Positions 55,984 through 64,000 of a stretch of DNA of 64,000 nt are shown here, one piece after another. Positions within the stretch are counted from its first letter, which is position 1, and every line of letters starts with the position of its first letter. The stretch comes from Deinobacterium chartae (GTDB lineage: Bacteria > Deinococcota > Deinococci > Deinococcales > Deinococcaceae). Where the stretch lies: assembly GCF_014202645.1 (NCBI RefSeq), contig NZ_JACHHG010000001.1, forward strand, positions 1 through 64,000, read 5' to 3'. Both the position numbers and the translations under genes were made by a program. A model generated the notes under the pieces. It saw nothing but the letters and a program-made list of their open reading frames with translations, had not been told where the DNA came from and searched no databases.

Positions 55984-56640
55984 ATGACCCTAGAAGGTGG
56001 ACTTCCGGCCGTGCAGCAGTGCCTGCGCGAGGTGGAAACGCACTCGGGCCGCCCGGCCGGTTCGGTGCGGCTGGTTGCGGTCACCAAGGGGCGCAGCCTC
56101 GAGGAAATCCGCGAGCGGGTGCTGGCGTACGGGCACTACCCGCTGGCCGAGAACCGCGGTCAGGAATTGCGCGACAAGCGCGAGGCCGCCCAGGCACAGG
56201 GCGGGGAAGACCTCGAGTGGCACTTTATCGGGCCGCTGCAGCTCAACAAGATCAAGTACCTGCGCGGCGTCACGCTGGTGCACACGCTCGAGCGCCTCGA
56301 GCAGGCGCGCGAGCTCGCGCGCCTCGCCGAAAGCTGGGGAAGGGCGCCGGAGCTGTTGATCCAGGTGCATAATGGGGAAGCGCAAAAGCACGGTGTGCCC
56401 GAGGAGGGCGTGGCCGAGCTGCGCCGCCAGGCCGAGGCCATGGGTCTGGTGATCCGCGGTCTGATGGTGATGGCCCCGTACGGGGACCTTGCCGAGGCCG
56501 CGCGGGTCTTTGGGCGGGTGGCCGCACTCGGAGCGCGGCTCGAGCTGCCCGAGCTGAGCATGGGCATGAGCGACGACTACGTGCAGGCCGTGCAGGCCGG
56601 CGCGACCATGGTGAGAGTAGGAAGGGCGCTTTTCGAATGA
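55984..56640 (+). CDS. YggS/PLPBP-type pyridoxal-phosphate homeostasis protein
   Basis: 218 aa. VRLVAVTKGRSLEEIRE holds the PLP lysine of the family (K in VAVTKxR). WHFIGPLQLNKIKYL, VHTLERLEQARE and LSMGMSDDYVQAV, the latter holding the PLP-phosphate site, complete the family pattern. It is an alanine-racemase-fold protein that holds PLP and affects amino-acid balance. ATG 55984 has AGGAG at good distance; a GTG 30 bases earlier overlaps the PNP stop and is less likely. It overlaps DivIVA by four bases. Confidence 0.92.
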   Translation: MTLEGGLPAVQQCLREVETHSGRPAGSVRLVAVTKGRSLEEIRERVLAYGHYPLAENRGQELRDKREAAQAQGGEDLEWHFIGPLQLNKIKYLRGVTLVHTLERLEQARELARLAESWGRAPELLIQVHNGEAQKHGVPEEGVAELRRQAEAMGLVIRGLMVMAPYGDLAEAARVFGRVAALGARLELPELSMGMSDDYVQAVQAGATMVRVGRALFE

Positions 56641-57083
56641 AGCTGACACCGCTGGACATCCGACATCAGGAATTCTCCGGAGCGATCTCGGGCTACAGCC
56701 GCAAGGAGGTCCGCGAGTTTCTCGAGGAGGTCTCGGACTTCCTCGAGGAGGTGCTGCGCCAGAACCAGGGCCTCGAGGAGCGGATCCAGGACCTGGAGCG
56801 CCGTATCGAGGAGTACCGGCAGGGCGAGGAGGAGTTGCGCCGTACGGTGATCTCCGCCGAGCGGATCTCGCACGAGATCAAGGCCAACGCACAGAAGGAA
56901 GCCGAGCTGATCGTGCGCGAGGCTGAGGCGGCCAAGGAGAAGCTGCTGCGCGAGGGCATCCAGAAGTCCCGCGAGATCCGTATGGAGATCGAGGCGGCCC
57001 GCAACGAGCGCGCGCAGTTCCTGGCGCAGTATCGCAGCCTGCTGCGCTCCTTCCTGGAGCTCTCCGAGCAGTACGAGAACTGA
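56637..57083 (+). CDS. DivIVA-domain coiled-coil protein
   Basis: 148 aa. The N-terminal MKLTPLDIRHQEFSGAISGYSRKEVREFLEEVSDFLEEVL is the DivIVA/GpsB signature that binds curved or septal membranes. A long coiled coil follows (ERIQDLERRIEEYRQGEEELRRTVI onwards), and there is no other domain. It is involved in placing division or growth proteins at poles or septa. The ATGA overlap with the yggS gene couples translation. In Gram-positive bacteria a yggS-like gene and divIVA are also neighbours in the division cluster, which supports the assignment. Confidence 0.93.
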   Translation: MKLTPLDIRHQEFSGAISGYSRKEVREFLEEVSDFLEEVLRQNQGLEERIQDLERRIEEYRQGEEELRRTVISAERISHEIKANAQKEAELIVREAEAAKEKLLREGIQKSREIRMEIEAARNERAQFLAQYRSLLRSFLELSEQYEN

Positions 57084-57233
57084 GCGCCCCCAGCAGGGCT
57101 GTCCGCTCGGGCACGGCCCCGTAAAACGGCAACCCATTGCGATAAGGTCATTCGGCCTGCGTTGGCGGGCCGTTTTTCTTATGACACCCGAGCCGCTACA
57201 CTGGGCGCGACGAACACGGTTTTTGGAGGTTTG

Positions 57234-57962
57234 ATGCTTACGATCCGCGGATTAGGCAAAGATTATGGTCCGTTTACCGCCCTGCATACGATAGACCTCG
57301 AGGTGGCAGACGGGCAGGTGTTTGGCCTGCTCGGGCCCAACGGGGCCGGAAAGACCACCTTGCTGCGCGTCTTGGCGACCCTGCTCGAACCCAGCCGGGG
57401 GCAGGCCACGGTCGCGGGCTTCGACGTGCTGCGCCAGCCCGAACAGGTCCGCCGCCACATCGGTGTGGTCAACGGCGGCATGGGACTGTACGACCGCCTC
57501 ACCGGGCGCGAGATCCTGCGCTACTTCGGCGGCTTCTACGGCCTGCGCGGCGCAGCCCTCGAGCGGCGCATCCGTGAGCTGAGCGACCTGCTGGCCCTCG
57601 AGGAGGTCTTGGACCGCCGCGCAGGCGAGTTTTCGACCGGCATGAAGCAGAAGGTGGTGATCGCCCGGGCGGTGCTGCACGACCCGCCGCTCTTGATCCT
57701 GGACGAGGCGGCCAGCGGCCTGGACATCTTGGCCCGCCGGGGCCTGCTCGAGTTCGTGCAGCGTTACCGCGCCCCGGGCAAGCTGGTGCTGTACTCCACC
57801 CACGTGATGGAAGAGGTCGAGCGGGTCTGCGACCGGGTCGCCATCATCGACCACGGCCGCCTGCTTACCGAAGGAAGCCTCGCCGAGGTGCGCGGACCGC
57901 ACGCTTACCTCGAGGACGCCTTTTTTGAACTGGTGAAACGGGAGAACGCAGGTGCGAACTAA
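57234..57962 (+). CDS. ABC transporter ATP-binding protein (NatA type)
   Basis: 242 aa. Walker A LLGPNGAGKTTLLRV, Q-loop (VVNGGMGLYDRLTGREILRYF), signature FSTGMKQKVVIARAV (usually LSGGQ, here STGMK as in NatA/CcmA-like exporters), Walker B LLILDEAASGLD, and switch His in YSTHVMEEVE. It powers the partner permease, which it overlaps by 11 bases. AGG-type ribosome site GGAGG before ATG 57234. In NatAB systems the pair exports sodium, but the substrate can only be guessed. Confidence 0.95.
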   Translation: MLTIRGLGKDYGPFTALHTIDLEVADGQVFGLLGPNGAGKTTLLRVLATLLEPSRGQATVAGFDVLRQPEQVRRHIGVVNGGMGLYDRLTGREILRYFGGFYGLRGAALERRIRELSDLLALEEVLDRRAGEFSTGMKQKVVIARAVLHDPPLLILDEAASGLDILARRGLLEFVQRYRAPGKLVLYSTHVMEEVERVCDRVAIIDHGRLLTEGSLAEVRGPHAYLEDAFFELVKRENAGAN

Positions 57963-59205
57963 CTTCGTGTGGCAGGTGGCCTACAAGGAAATCCTCTCGA
58001 CTCTGCGCGACCGCCGCACGCTGGTCTCGACCATCCTGCTGCCGCTGCTGCTGATCCCGGTTTTTCTGCTGGGCTTCCCGCTCTTGATCGGCGGCCTGCT
58101 GGGCGGCGAGACGGCCCGGGTCCAGAAAGTCGGCGTGGTGGGTCTGGAGCGCCTGCCTGGCTTGCTCCGGCGTGACCTGGAACGCGGCAGCGGCGCGGGC
58201 AGCGCCGGTGTGGAACTCGTCGCGGTAAAAGACCCGCTCGCGGCCGTGCAGAGCGGCGAGGTGGAAGCGGCACTGCGCCTGACCGTACCGCTTCCCGACC
58301 ACGCCGGAGGGCCGCCGGTGCCCATCGAGGTGTTCACCAAGCTCGGCAACCTCAAGAGCAGCGGGGTGACCTCCAAGATCGAGGGTGCGGTGGAACGCTA
58401 CAACGAAGCGCTCGTCACCCGGCGCCTCGAGGCGGAGGGCCTCAGCCGCGACGTCTTGACCCCGGTCCGGATCGAGTCGCGGGACGCCTCGACCGTAGCC
58501 GAGCGCCGCAGCGGTCAGCTGGCCTTCTTGATCCCGCTGTTCATCTTGCAGTTCATTCTGGCGGGCGGGCAACCCACCGCCATCGACTCGACCGCCGGCG
58601 AAAAAGAGCGCGGCACCCTCGAGGTGCTGCTGGTCACGCCGGTGAGCCGCCTCGAGGTGGTGGCGGGGAAGTTCGTGGCGACCACGCTGTTTGCGCTGAC
58701 CAGCGCGGTGTTCTCGATGGTCGGTCTGGCGGCGGCGGGTTGGGTGGGCCGCAGCCTGCTGGGGTCGCTCGTCGCGGGCAGCGGCAACGGGGATGCAGCC
58801 GAGCTGGCCACGCTGTTCGGAGGCAACCTCAGCCTGTCGCTGCCCGCCTTCGGGGCGCTGCTGGCGGTCGCGGTGACCACCGCCATGCTGATCAGCGTCT
58901 TGCAGCTCACCATCACGGTATTTGCCCGCTCGTACAAGGAAGCCCAGACCTATCTGGTGCCGCTGGCGCTGGTTGCGATCCTGCCCGCCGTCACCCTGCA
59001 GTTCGCGGACTTTCTGACGGTTGGGAGTGGCTTTTACCTGATTCCGCTGGTCAACGCCATGCTGGTGATCCTCAACATCGTCAAAGGTTCGCTCGGCGCC
59101 GCCGCCATCATCCTCACGGTGATCAGCAACCTGGTCTATGCCGCGCTGCTGCTGCTGCTCGCCTGGCGCCTGTTCCGCCGCGAGAGCGTCATCTTCCGGC
59201 ACTGA
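57952..59205 (+). CDS. ABC transporter permease (NatB/ABC-2 type)
   Basis: 417 aa. An N-terminal helix (LVSTILLPLLLIPVFLLGFPLLIGGLLGGE) is followed by a large extracytoplasmic domain (residues about 50-180) and a C-terminal group of helices (LAFLIPLFILQFILAGGQPTAIDSTAGEKERGTLEVLLVTPVSR, FALTSAVFSMVGLAAAG, LPAFGALLAVAVTTAMLISVLQL, VPLALVAILPAVTLQFADF), with the ABC-2 block TAGEKERGTLEVLLVTPVSR. It overlaps the ATPase gene by 11 bases (GTG start). A strong hairpin follows. The transported substrate is not readable. Confidence 0.93.
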   Translation: MRTNFVWQVAYKEILSTLRDRRTLVSTILLPLLLIPVFLLGFPLLIGGLLGGETARVQKVGVVGLERLPGLLRRDLERGSGAGSAGVELVAVKDPLAAVQSGEVEAALRLTVPLPDHAGGPPVPIEVFTKLGNLKSSGVTSKIEGAVERYNEALVTRRLEAEGLSRDVLTPVRIESRDASTVAERRSGQLAFLIPLFILQFILAGGQPTAIDSTAGEKERGTLEVLLVTPVSRLEVVAGKFVATTLFALTSAVFSMVGLAAAGWVGRSLLGSLVAGSGNGDAAELATLFGGNLSLSLPAFGALLAVAVTTAMLISVLQLTITVFARSYKEAQTYLVPLALVAILPAVTLQFADFLTVGSGFYLIPLVNAMLVILNIVKGSLGAAAIILTVISNLVYAALLLLLAWRLFRRESVIFRH

Positions 59206-59213
59206 AGGATTTA

Positions 59214-59249
59214 CCTTGTGCTGGACCCGGCACCGGGTTCAGCACAAGG
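59214..59249. terminator. bidirectional terminator between natB-like gene and nadE
   Basis: 15-bp stem (59214-59228 with 59235-59249, one G-U), 6-base loop, between convergent genes. The T-run is poor. Confidence 0.7.
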
Positions 59250-59274
59250 GCTCAGGCGCGGCGGAACGGACGGT

Positions 59275-60108
59275 TCAGTCCTGGGGAGCGCGCCACCAGG
59301 CATCGAAACGCGTGACCGGCAGGGCGCGCTTGTGGCGCGTGCGCCAGAAGATGCCCTCGAGGCGCTGCGCCGCTTCGGGCGCGATCGGCTTGCCCTCGAG
59401 GTAGTCGTCGATCTCGCGGTAGGTCAGGCCGAGTGCTGCCTCGTCGGGCAGGCCCGGGCGTTCCTCCTCGAGGTCGGCGGTGGGAACTTTGAGGTACAGG
59501 CGTTCGGGGGCTCCCAGCGCCTCGAGCAGGGCGCGCCCCTGGCGCTTGTTCAGGCCGGTCAGCGGGGTCAGGTCGCAGCCGCCGTCGCCATACTTGGTGA
59601 AAAACCCGGTGACGGCCTCGGCAGCGTGGTCGGTGCCGATCACCAGCAGGTTCAGCTGGCCGGCGATGGCGTACTGCGCCACCATGCGCTCGCGCGCTTT
59701 GATGTTGCCCTTCACGAAGTCGCGCACCGGCTCGCCGGTCGCGGCCTCGAGGGCGGCGGTGGCCGCGTCCACTGCGGGCTTGATGTTCACGGTCAGGGTC
59801 CGGGCGGGCCGGATGAAAGACAGGGCCAGCCGGGCGTCTTCTTCGTCGGCCTGCACGCCGTAGGGCAGGCGCACCGCCACAAAGGTGAAGTCGCCGCCCT
59901 GGGCGTTGAGCTCCTCGATGGCGAGCTGCGCCAGCCGTCCGGCCAGCGACGAGTCCTGCCCGCCCGAGATGCCCAGCACGTAGCCTCGCGCGCCCGAGGC
60001 GAGCAGGTACTCTTTGAGAAAGCTGATGATCTCGCGCACCCGGGTCTGAGGGTCGGCCAGCGGTTGCGCGTGCAACTCCTCGAGGATGCTGCGTTGCGTT
60101 GTGTTCAT
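59275..60108 (-). CDS. nadE: NH3-dependent NAD+ synthetase
   Basis: 277 aa. The PP-loop [16 protein letters not shown] lies near residues 50-65, and later [15 protein letters not shown]-like [14 protein letters not shown], the [16 protein letters not shown] block (the conserved Arg of ATP binding) and [22 protein letters not shown] complete the family. It makes NAD+ from deamido-NAD+, ammonia and ATP. There is no glutaminase domain, so the ammonia source is external. ATG 60108 has GGAG upstream. It overlaps none but lies 9 bp downstream of the isochorismatase-like gene, so the two are co-transcribed. Confidence 0.96.
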   Translation of the reverse strand: MNTTQRSILEELHAQPLADPQTRVREIISFLKEYLLASGARGYVLGISGGQDSSLAGRLAQLAIEELNAQGGDFTFVAVRLPYGVQADEEDARLALSFIRPARTLTVNIKPAVDAATAALEAATGEPVRDFVKGNIKARERMVAQYAIAGQLNLLVIGTDHAAEAVTGFFTKYGDGGCDLTPLTGLNKRQGRALLEALGAPERLYLKVPTADLEEERPGLPDEAALGLTYREIDDYLEGKPIAPEAAQRLEGIFWRTRHKRALPVTRFDAWWRAPQD

Positions 60109-60117
60109 GTGTCTCCT

Positions 60118-60675
60118 TCAGCGGCGCGGCCGGTCCAGCTCGGAAAAATCCAGGTCCTGCGAGCGGATCAGCTGTGCGTGCATCTTATTTTTCATCAACT
60201 GCAGGGCAAAGTCCCGTTCCTCGGGACGTTCCGAGGCCACGCCGTCTTCGAGGACCGCCACGTCAAAGCCCCGGGTGCGCGCGTCGTTGGCGGTGAACAG
60301 CACGCACAGGTCGCAGGCGAAGCCCGCCAGCACCACGGTCTGCACCTCGAGGTAGGCGAGCAGTGCTTCGAGCGGCGTGAGGTGAAAGCCCGAGTTGCGC
60401 GGCTTGAGCACGAACAGATCTCCCTCGCGCGGGAGGAGTTGCTCGGCGATGACGCGCCCGCGTCCCTGGCGGGCGCGCTCCACGATCTGCCGAAAGTCCG
60501 AGCGCCACTCGCCGTAGTTGTCGTTCACGTACACGACCGGCACCTCGGCGGCGCGGGCGCGGCGGGCCGCCTCGGCAATGGCCGGTGCCGCCTCGAGGGC
60601 GGCGGGGAACAGGCACTCCGAGCCTTCGAACTCGAAGTCCCCGATCACGTCGATCAAGAGCAGGGCTGCTGCCAT
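60118..60675 (-). CDS. isochorismatase-family cysteine hydrolase
   Basis: 185 aa. The catalytic Asp of LLLIDVIGDFEFEGSE (residue 9), Lys of FVLKPRNSGF and Cys of VLAGFACDLCVLFTANDA form the triad of the isochorismatase/nicotinamidase family. With nadE directly downstream, a role in NAD salvage as nicotinamidase is attractive, but metal-site histidines of nicotinamidases (DxHxxxH) are not seen, so the name remains open. ATG 60675 is preceded by AAAGGAGA. Expressed with nadE. Confidence 0.88.
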   Translation of the reverse strand: MAAALLLIDVIGDFEFEGSECLFPAALEAAPAIAEAARRARAAEVPVVYVNDNYGEWRSDFRQIVERARQGRGRVIAEQLLPREGDLFVLKPRNSGFHLTPLEALLAYLEVQTVVLAGFACDLCVLFTANDARTRGFDVAVLEDGVASERPEERDFALQLMKNKMHAQLIRSQDLDFSELDRPRR

Positions 60676-60771
60676 GGGTCTCCTTTCCGGGTAGGGTGCT
60701 AAACATCGGGCGATCCCGTGCGGGACGTGGGTGTATTATGTCGCCAGGTTCAAAAAAGAACTTCGGACCTT

Positions 60772-60816
60772 AAACGCTTGGTCAAGAAGCGTTTGCCCGG
60801 GTGCGCCTGCTAGAAT
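60772..60816 (+). promoter_or_regulatory. glmM upstream region: inverted repeat and -10 box
   Basis: Inverted repeat AAACGCTT (60772-60779) and AAGCGTTT (60787-60794), with a 7-base spacer, is followed by TAGAAT at 60811-60816. Position fits an operator or activator site ahead of the -10. A perfect -35 was not found. A second -10-like TATTAT lies at 60734-60739. Confidence 0.5.
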
Positions 60817-60854
60817 GGGGCCGTTTTCGGGCGGCTTGTCCGATGGAAGGTAAC

Positions 60855-62198
60855 ATGAACAAACGCAAATACTTCGGAACCGATGGCGTGCGCGCCGTCG
60901 CCGGTCAACACCCGCTGACCGCAGCCTGGGTGCTCGATCTGGGCCGCGCGGCCGCAGAAGTCTTCAAGGCTCAGCACCCGCACCCCACGGTCGTGATCGG
61001 AAAAGACACCCGCCAGAGCGGTGACATGCTCGAGGCCGCCCTGGCCGCCGGACTTACCGCCTGCGGCGTGAACGTCATCCACCTCGGTGTGATTCCAACC
61101 CCGGGCGTGTCGTACCTGACCCGTTACCTCGAGGCTCAGGCGGGTGTGGTCATCAGCGCCTCGCACAACCCCTACGAGGACAACGGCATCAAGTTCTTCG
61201 ACGCCAGCGGCCAGAAACTGCCCGACGCGCTCGAGGCGATGATCGAGGCGCAGTTCGACCGCCTAAATGAGCTGTCCCCGGTGACCGGCACCGCCATGGG
61301 CAGCGTGACGAACTACACCGAGGCCGAACGGCTCTACAGCGCCTTCCTGACCGGACAAGGACCGGACCTCAGCGGCCTGCGCATCGTGCTCGACTGCGCC
61401 AACGGAGCGGCCTACCGCATCGCTCCCCGGGTGTTCCAGCGCCTTGGAGCCGATGTGTTCGCGGTGTACACGCACCCGGATGGCCGCAACATCAACCGTG
61501 GCTGCGGCAGCACCCACCTCGAGCACCTGCAGCGCATCGTGCGCGAAGGCGACTACGACCTGGGCATCGCCTTTGACGGTGACGCCGACCGCGCCCTGCT
61601 GGTGGACTCGCAGGGGCGCGTGGTCAGCGGAGACCACATCCTGCTGCTGACCGCCCGCGCCCGCCGCGAGGCGGCGGTGGTGACCACGCTGATGGCCAAC
61701 ATGGGCCTCGAGGTGCAGCTGCGCAACCTCGGTATCGGCCTCGAGCGCACCGCGGTGGGCGACCGTTACGTGCACGAGCGCCTGCTCGAACAGGGCCTCA
61801 AGCTCGGCGGTGAGCAAAGCGGCCACGTGCTGTTCTTGGACATCGCGCCGACCGGCGACGGCATCCTGACCGCGCTGCAGACCCTCAAGGCCAGCCAGCA
61901 GCTCGGCCTGAGCCTGGACGCGCTGGTAGACGAGCTGGTGATGTTCCCGCAGACCCTGCTGAACGTCCGCACCCCGGACAAGCACCGCATCAGCCAGCAC
62001 CCGCAGGTCGCAGCGGCCGTGGAGCGCGCGGTCGCCCGCCTCGAGGGCCGTGGTCGCGTCAACCTGCGCCCTTCGGGCACCGAGCCGCTGGTACGCGTGA
62101 TGGTCGAAGGCGAGGACCAGCAGGAAATCGAGCGGATCGCTCGCGAAATCGCCGATGTGATCGAAGGAGTGGGCCAACGTGAAACCGAAGCAGGCTGA
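60855..62198 (+). CDS. glmM: phosphoglucosamine mutase
   Basis: 447 aa. RKYFGTDGVRAVAG at the N-terminus; the phosphoserine of the active site in VVISASHNPYEDNGIKFFD; the metal loop in GIAFDGDADRALLVD; and the substrate loop GGEQSGHVLFLD and phosphate-binding RPSGTEPLVRVMVE near the C-terminus. This order is diagnostic of GlmM. It converts GlcN6P, made by GlmS, to GlcN1P. ATG 60855 has GGAAGG upstream. It overlaps rbfA by 20 bases, so it is the first gene of an operon glmM-rbfA-thioesterase. Confidence 0.98.
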   Translation: MNKRKYFGTDGVRAVAGQHPLTAAWVLDLGRAAAEVFKAQHPHPTVVIGKDTRQSGDMLEAALAAGLTACGVNVIHLGVIPTPGVSYLTRYLEAQAGVVISASHNPYEDNGIKFFDASGQKLPDALEAMIEAQFDRLNELSPVTGTAMGSVTNYTEAERLYSAFLTGQGPDLSGLRIVLDCANGAAYRIAPRVFQRLGADVFAVYTHPDGRNINRGCGSTHLEHLQRIVREGDYDLGIAFDGDADRALLVDSQGRVVSGDHILLLTARARREAAVVTTLMANMGLEVQLRNLGIGLERTAVGDRYVHERLLEQGLKLGGEQSGHVLFLDIAPTGDGILTALQTLKASQQLGLSLDALVDELVMFPQTLLNVRTPDKHRISQHPQVAAAVERAVARLEGRGRVNLRPSGTEPLVRVMVEGEDQQEIERIAREIADVIEGVGQRETEAG

Positions 62199-62466
62199 GA
62201 TCGCCGTCGCGCGCACCCTGACTGCGGCCATCGCCGAACTCAAGGACCCGCGCGTTCCGCTGATCGTCACGGTGGAACGGGTGCAGATCAGTCCGGACCT
62301 TACCCAGGCCAAGGTGTTCGTGTCCTCCCTGGGCGAGGTCGCTCCGCTGCTCGAGGCGCTGCAGCACGCGCGCGGTCACCTGCAGCGCGAGGTGGCCCGC
62401 GCCCTGAACCTGCGCCGCACCCCGGTGCTCGAGTTCCTCGAGGCCGGACAGAGCCCGTTCGCCTGA
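62179..62466 (+). CDS. rbfA: 30S ribosome-binding factor RbfA
   Basis: 95 aa, short but complete KH-like fold. KQAEIAVARTLTAAIAELKDPRVPLIVTVERVQISPDLTQAKVFVSSL is the RbfA signature, followed by LEALQHARGHLQREVARALNLRRTPVLEFL. The protein binds pre-30S subunits and helps cold adaptation and 16S 5' end maturation. GTG 62179 lies within the glmM coding end (20-base overlap). It is shorter than the common 115-130 because the charged C-terminal tail is absent. Confidence 0.93.
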   Translation: MKPKQAEIAVARTLTAAIAELKDPRVPLIVTVERVQISPDLTQAKVFVSSLGEVAPLLEALQHARGHLQREVARALNLRRTPVLEFLEAGQSPFA

Positions 62467-62486
62467 GCGGACCAAGGAGCCCCGGT

Positions 62487-62882
62487 TTGAAACAACACAT
62501 CACCGCCCTGCGCGTCCGCTACGCCGAAACCGACCAGATGGGCGTGGTCCACCACAGCAACTACGCGGTGTGGTTCGAGATGGCCCGGGTGGAGTTCATG
62601 GAAGCCCTGGGTCTGTCCTACCGCGAGGTCGAGCGGCGCGGGGTGTACCTGATGCTCAGCGGCCTCGAGGTAAAGTACCGCCGCGCCGCGCGCTTCGACG
62701 ACCGGCTCGAGGTGCGGGTGTGGGTCGAGGACCTGCGCAGCCGCAAGGCCCGCTTCGCCTACGAGGTGACCCGCCAGGGCAGCGGCGAGGTGATTGCGAC
62801 GGGCGCGACCGAGCACATCGCCACCGACTTCGAGTACCGCCTGGTGTCGATGCCGCAGGACCTGCTCGACCTGTTCCACTAG
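62487..62882 (+). CDS. acyl-CoA thioesterase, 4HBT/YbgC-FadM type
   Basis: 131 aa, single hot-dog domain. The active-site Asp is in VRYAETDQMGVVHHSNYAVWFEMARVEFM, the hallmark of 4-hydroxybenzoyl-CoA thioesterase-like proteins. LEVKYRRAARFDDRLEVRVWVEDLR completes the fold. It hydrolyses a small acyl-CoA. TTG 62487 is the start, with AAGGAG nine bases before it; no other start fits the family N-terminus. It is the last gene of the glmM-rbfA unit, followed by a strong hairpin. Confidence 0.93.
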   Translation: MKQHITALRVRYAETDQMGVVHHSNYAVWFEMARVEFMEALGLSYREVERRGVYLMLSGLEVKYRRAARFDDRLEVRVWVEDLRSRKARFAYEVTRQGSGEVIATGATEHIATDFEYRLVSMPQDLLDLFH

Positions 62883-62893
62883 GTTCAGAGCCT

Positions 62894-62937
62894 GCGCGGA
62901 GCGGGACTGGCCATAGCCAGTCCCGCTCCGCGCGTTT
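62894..62937. terminator. terminator between thioesterase and reductase genes
   Basis: 18-bp perfect stem (62894-62911 with 62916-62933), loop of 4, then TTT at 62935-62937. Shared by the convergent flavoprotein gene. Confidence 0.85.
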
Positions 62938-62942
62938 GCGCT

Positions 62943-64000
62943 TTAGTCCTCCAGGAGTTGCCGCGCCAGCGTGGGCAGCCCCTCGGCGTAGGTGGGATGA
63001 ATGTGCTGCGCGGCCTCAAGGGCGCGCCAGGTCGAGCCCGCCTCCATGTGGGCCAGCACGGTGTGCACCACCTCGGCGGCCTCGGGTCCGACCAGCGTGG
63101 CCCCCAGGATGCGGTCGCTGCCGCGCTCGACCAGCAGCCCGTAGAAGCCGCTCTCCTGCCCGAACTCGTGCGCACGAGCCACGTCTGAGACCTCGAGGGT
63201 GACGCTGCGGGCGTCGAGGCCCTGTTCGCGTGCCTGCTGCTCGTCGAGGCCCACCCGGCCCACCTGCGGGTCGGTGAACACGGCGTAGCCCAGCACCCGG
63301 TCGTCGCGGCTGCGCGTGCGGCCCTCCAGGGCGTCGAGCACCCGGCGGTGGTCTTCCCAGGCGACGTGCGTAAAGGGCGGCTGACCTGCCGCGTCCCCGA
63401 TCACGTAAACGCCCTCGGCGGCACGCAGCCGGGCATCCGCCCTCACGTAGCCCCGCGCGTCGGTCTCGATGCCCGCCGCGGACAGGTTCAGAGCTCCGGT
63501 GTTCGGGCGCTGCCCGGTCGCTACCAGCAGCAGGTCAGCCTCGAGCACCCTGCCGCTTTCGAGCTCGAGTTGCAGGGTTTCTCCCACACGGCCAACCCGC
63601 TGCGCCCGGGCTCCCAGGTGAAAGTGCACGCCGTCCGCCTCGAGGGCCCGCCGCAGCGTTTCGCCCACGCGCGCCGCCTCGCGCGCCAGCACGCGTTGGC
63701 CCGGCTCGATGATGTGAACCTCGGACCCCAGCCGCGCCAGCCCCTGACCGAGCTCGAGGCCGATGTAGCCGCCGCCCAGCACCAGCGTGCGCCGGGGGAG
63801 TGCCTCGAGGTCCCAGAAGTCCAAGTAGGTGCGGTAGGGAACTGCCTGCAGGCCCTCTAGATCGGGCAGGGCAGGGGCGGACCCGGTGTTGATGATGACC
63901 GTGCGGGCCTCGAAGCTGTGCCCACCGCCGCTGACCCGCCGTGCGCCCTCGAAGCGGGCCTCGGCGTGGATGATGCGTACCCCGGCCTTCTCGAGGCGCT
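62943..64000 (-). CDS. flavoprotein disulfide reductase (dihydrolipoamide dehydrogenase/MerA-like), 3' part, N-terminus outside the window
   Basis: About 350 aa within the window; the frame continues past 64000, so the protein is partial. The FAD/NAD region shows VIINTGSAPALPDLEG, then LVLGGGYIGLELGQGLARLG (NAD-binding GxGxxG), the second FAD block ADLLLVATGQRPNTGAL and GVYVIGDAAGQPPFTHVAWEDH. The C-terminal dimerisation domain ends AQHIHPTYAEGLPTLARQL, with the conserved HxHPTxxE of the active site. The family includes lipoamide dehydrogenase and mercuric reductase. The redox-active cysteine pair lies outside the window, so the substrate cannot be named. It is not in an operon with visible genes. 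Confidence 0.93.
   Translation of the reverse strand, partial: RLEKAGVRIIHAEARFEGARRVSGGGHSFEARTVIINTGSAPALPDLEGLQAVPYRTYLDFWDLEALPRRTLVLGGGYIGLELGQGLARLGSEVHIIEPGQRVLAREAARVGETLRRALEADGVHFHLGARAQRVGRVGETLQLELESGRVLEADLLLVATGQRPNTGALNLSAAGIETDARGYVRADARLRAAEGVYVIGDAAGQPPFTHVAWEDHRRVLDALEGRTRSRDDRVLGYAVFTDPQVGRVGLDEQQAREQGLDARSVTLEVSDVARAHEFGQESGFYGLLVERGSDRILGATLVGPEAAEVVHTVLAHMEAGSTWRALEAAQHIHPTYAEGLPTLARQLLED

Overview
The window is high-GC bacterial chromosome, most likely from the Deinococcota (Deinococcus, Deinobacterium or a close relative). The reasons are an Omp85/BamA protein next to Gram-positive-like genes (DivIVA, tandem deoxynucleoside kinases), several promoters whose -10 box sits directly against the start codon (leaderless mRNA, common in Deinococcus), a release-factor-like baeRF protein, and a MurE without the DAP signature. 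This placement is inference from gene content; there is no rRNA or tRNA to confirm it. The hexamer CTCGAG is strikingly over-represented throughout.

Layout. 1-6.3 kb (minus): a galactoside operon in the order DeoR-type repressor, sugar-binding protein, two permeases, GH42 beta-galactosidase, galT (cut by the window edge), with a readable promoter and operator. 6.5-9.0 kb (plus): secreted protein, panD, a GNAT acetyltransferase and a 2-hydroxyacid dehydrogenase. 9.2-13.7 kb: Na/Pi cotransporter, a small protein, an MFS efflux pump with a small membrane protein, and a divergent PadR regulator. 13.8-19.0 kb (minus): soluble sensor kinase, then gluconate permease and gluconokinase. 19.4-22.9 kb: MarR regulator with a 14-TM efflux pump, a DUF2834 protein and a Nudix hydrolase.

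23.6-35.0 kb is the defence island: a complete type I-C CRISPR-Cas locus (cas3-cas5c-cas8c-cas7c-cas4-cas1-cas2), a leader, and an array of 49 repeats and 48 spacers. The array contains at least five pairs of related or overlapping spacers, which points to repeated immunisation against a family of related phages or plasmids. About 470 bp beyond the array, past a 62-codon gene, lies a two-repeat degenerate CRISPR unit. Its pseudo-spacer and second pseudo-repeat can form a 15-bp hairpin, making it the best candidate here for an undescribed CRISPR-derived RNA.

35.7-64 kb is mainly housekeeping: ychF, a DUF421 protein, two overlapping deoxynucleoside kinases translationally coupled to murE, an HtrA-type protease, FmdB-like protein, enoyl-CoA hydratase, a sulfite-oxidase-type molybdoenzyme, a lipoprotein, a baeRF protein, glmS behind a glmS ribozyme, a DHFR-like reductase, GNAT, YceI, quinone reductase, bamA, the PNP-YggS-DivIVA operon, a NatAB-type ABC exporter, nadE with an isochorismatase-like hydrolase, glmM-rbfA-thioesterase, and a flavoprotein disulfide reductase cut by the window end. 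glmS and glmM together supply most of the route to UDP-GlcNAc, and murE uses that route's product downstream in the wall.
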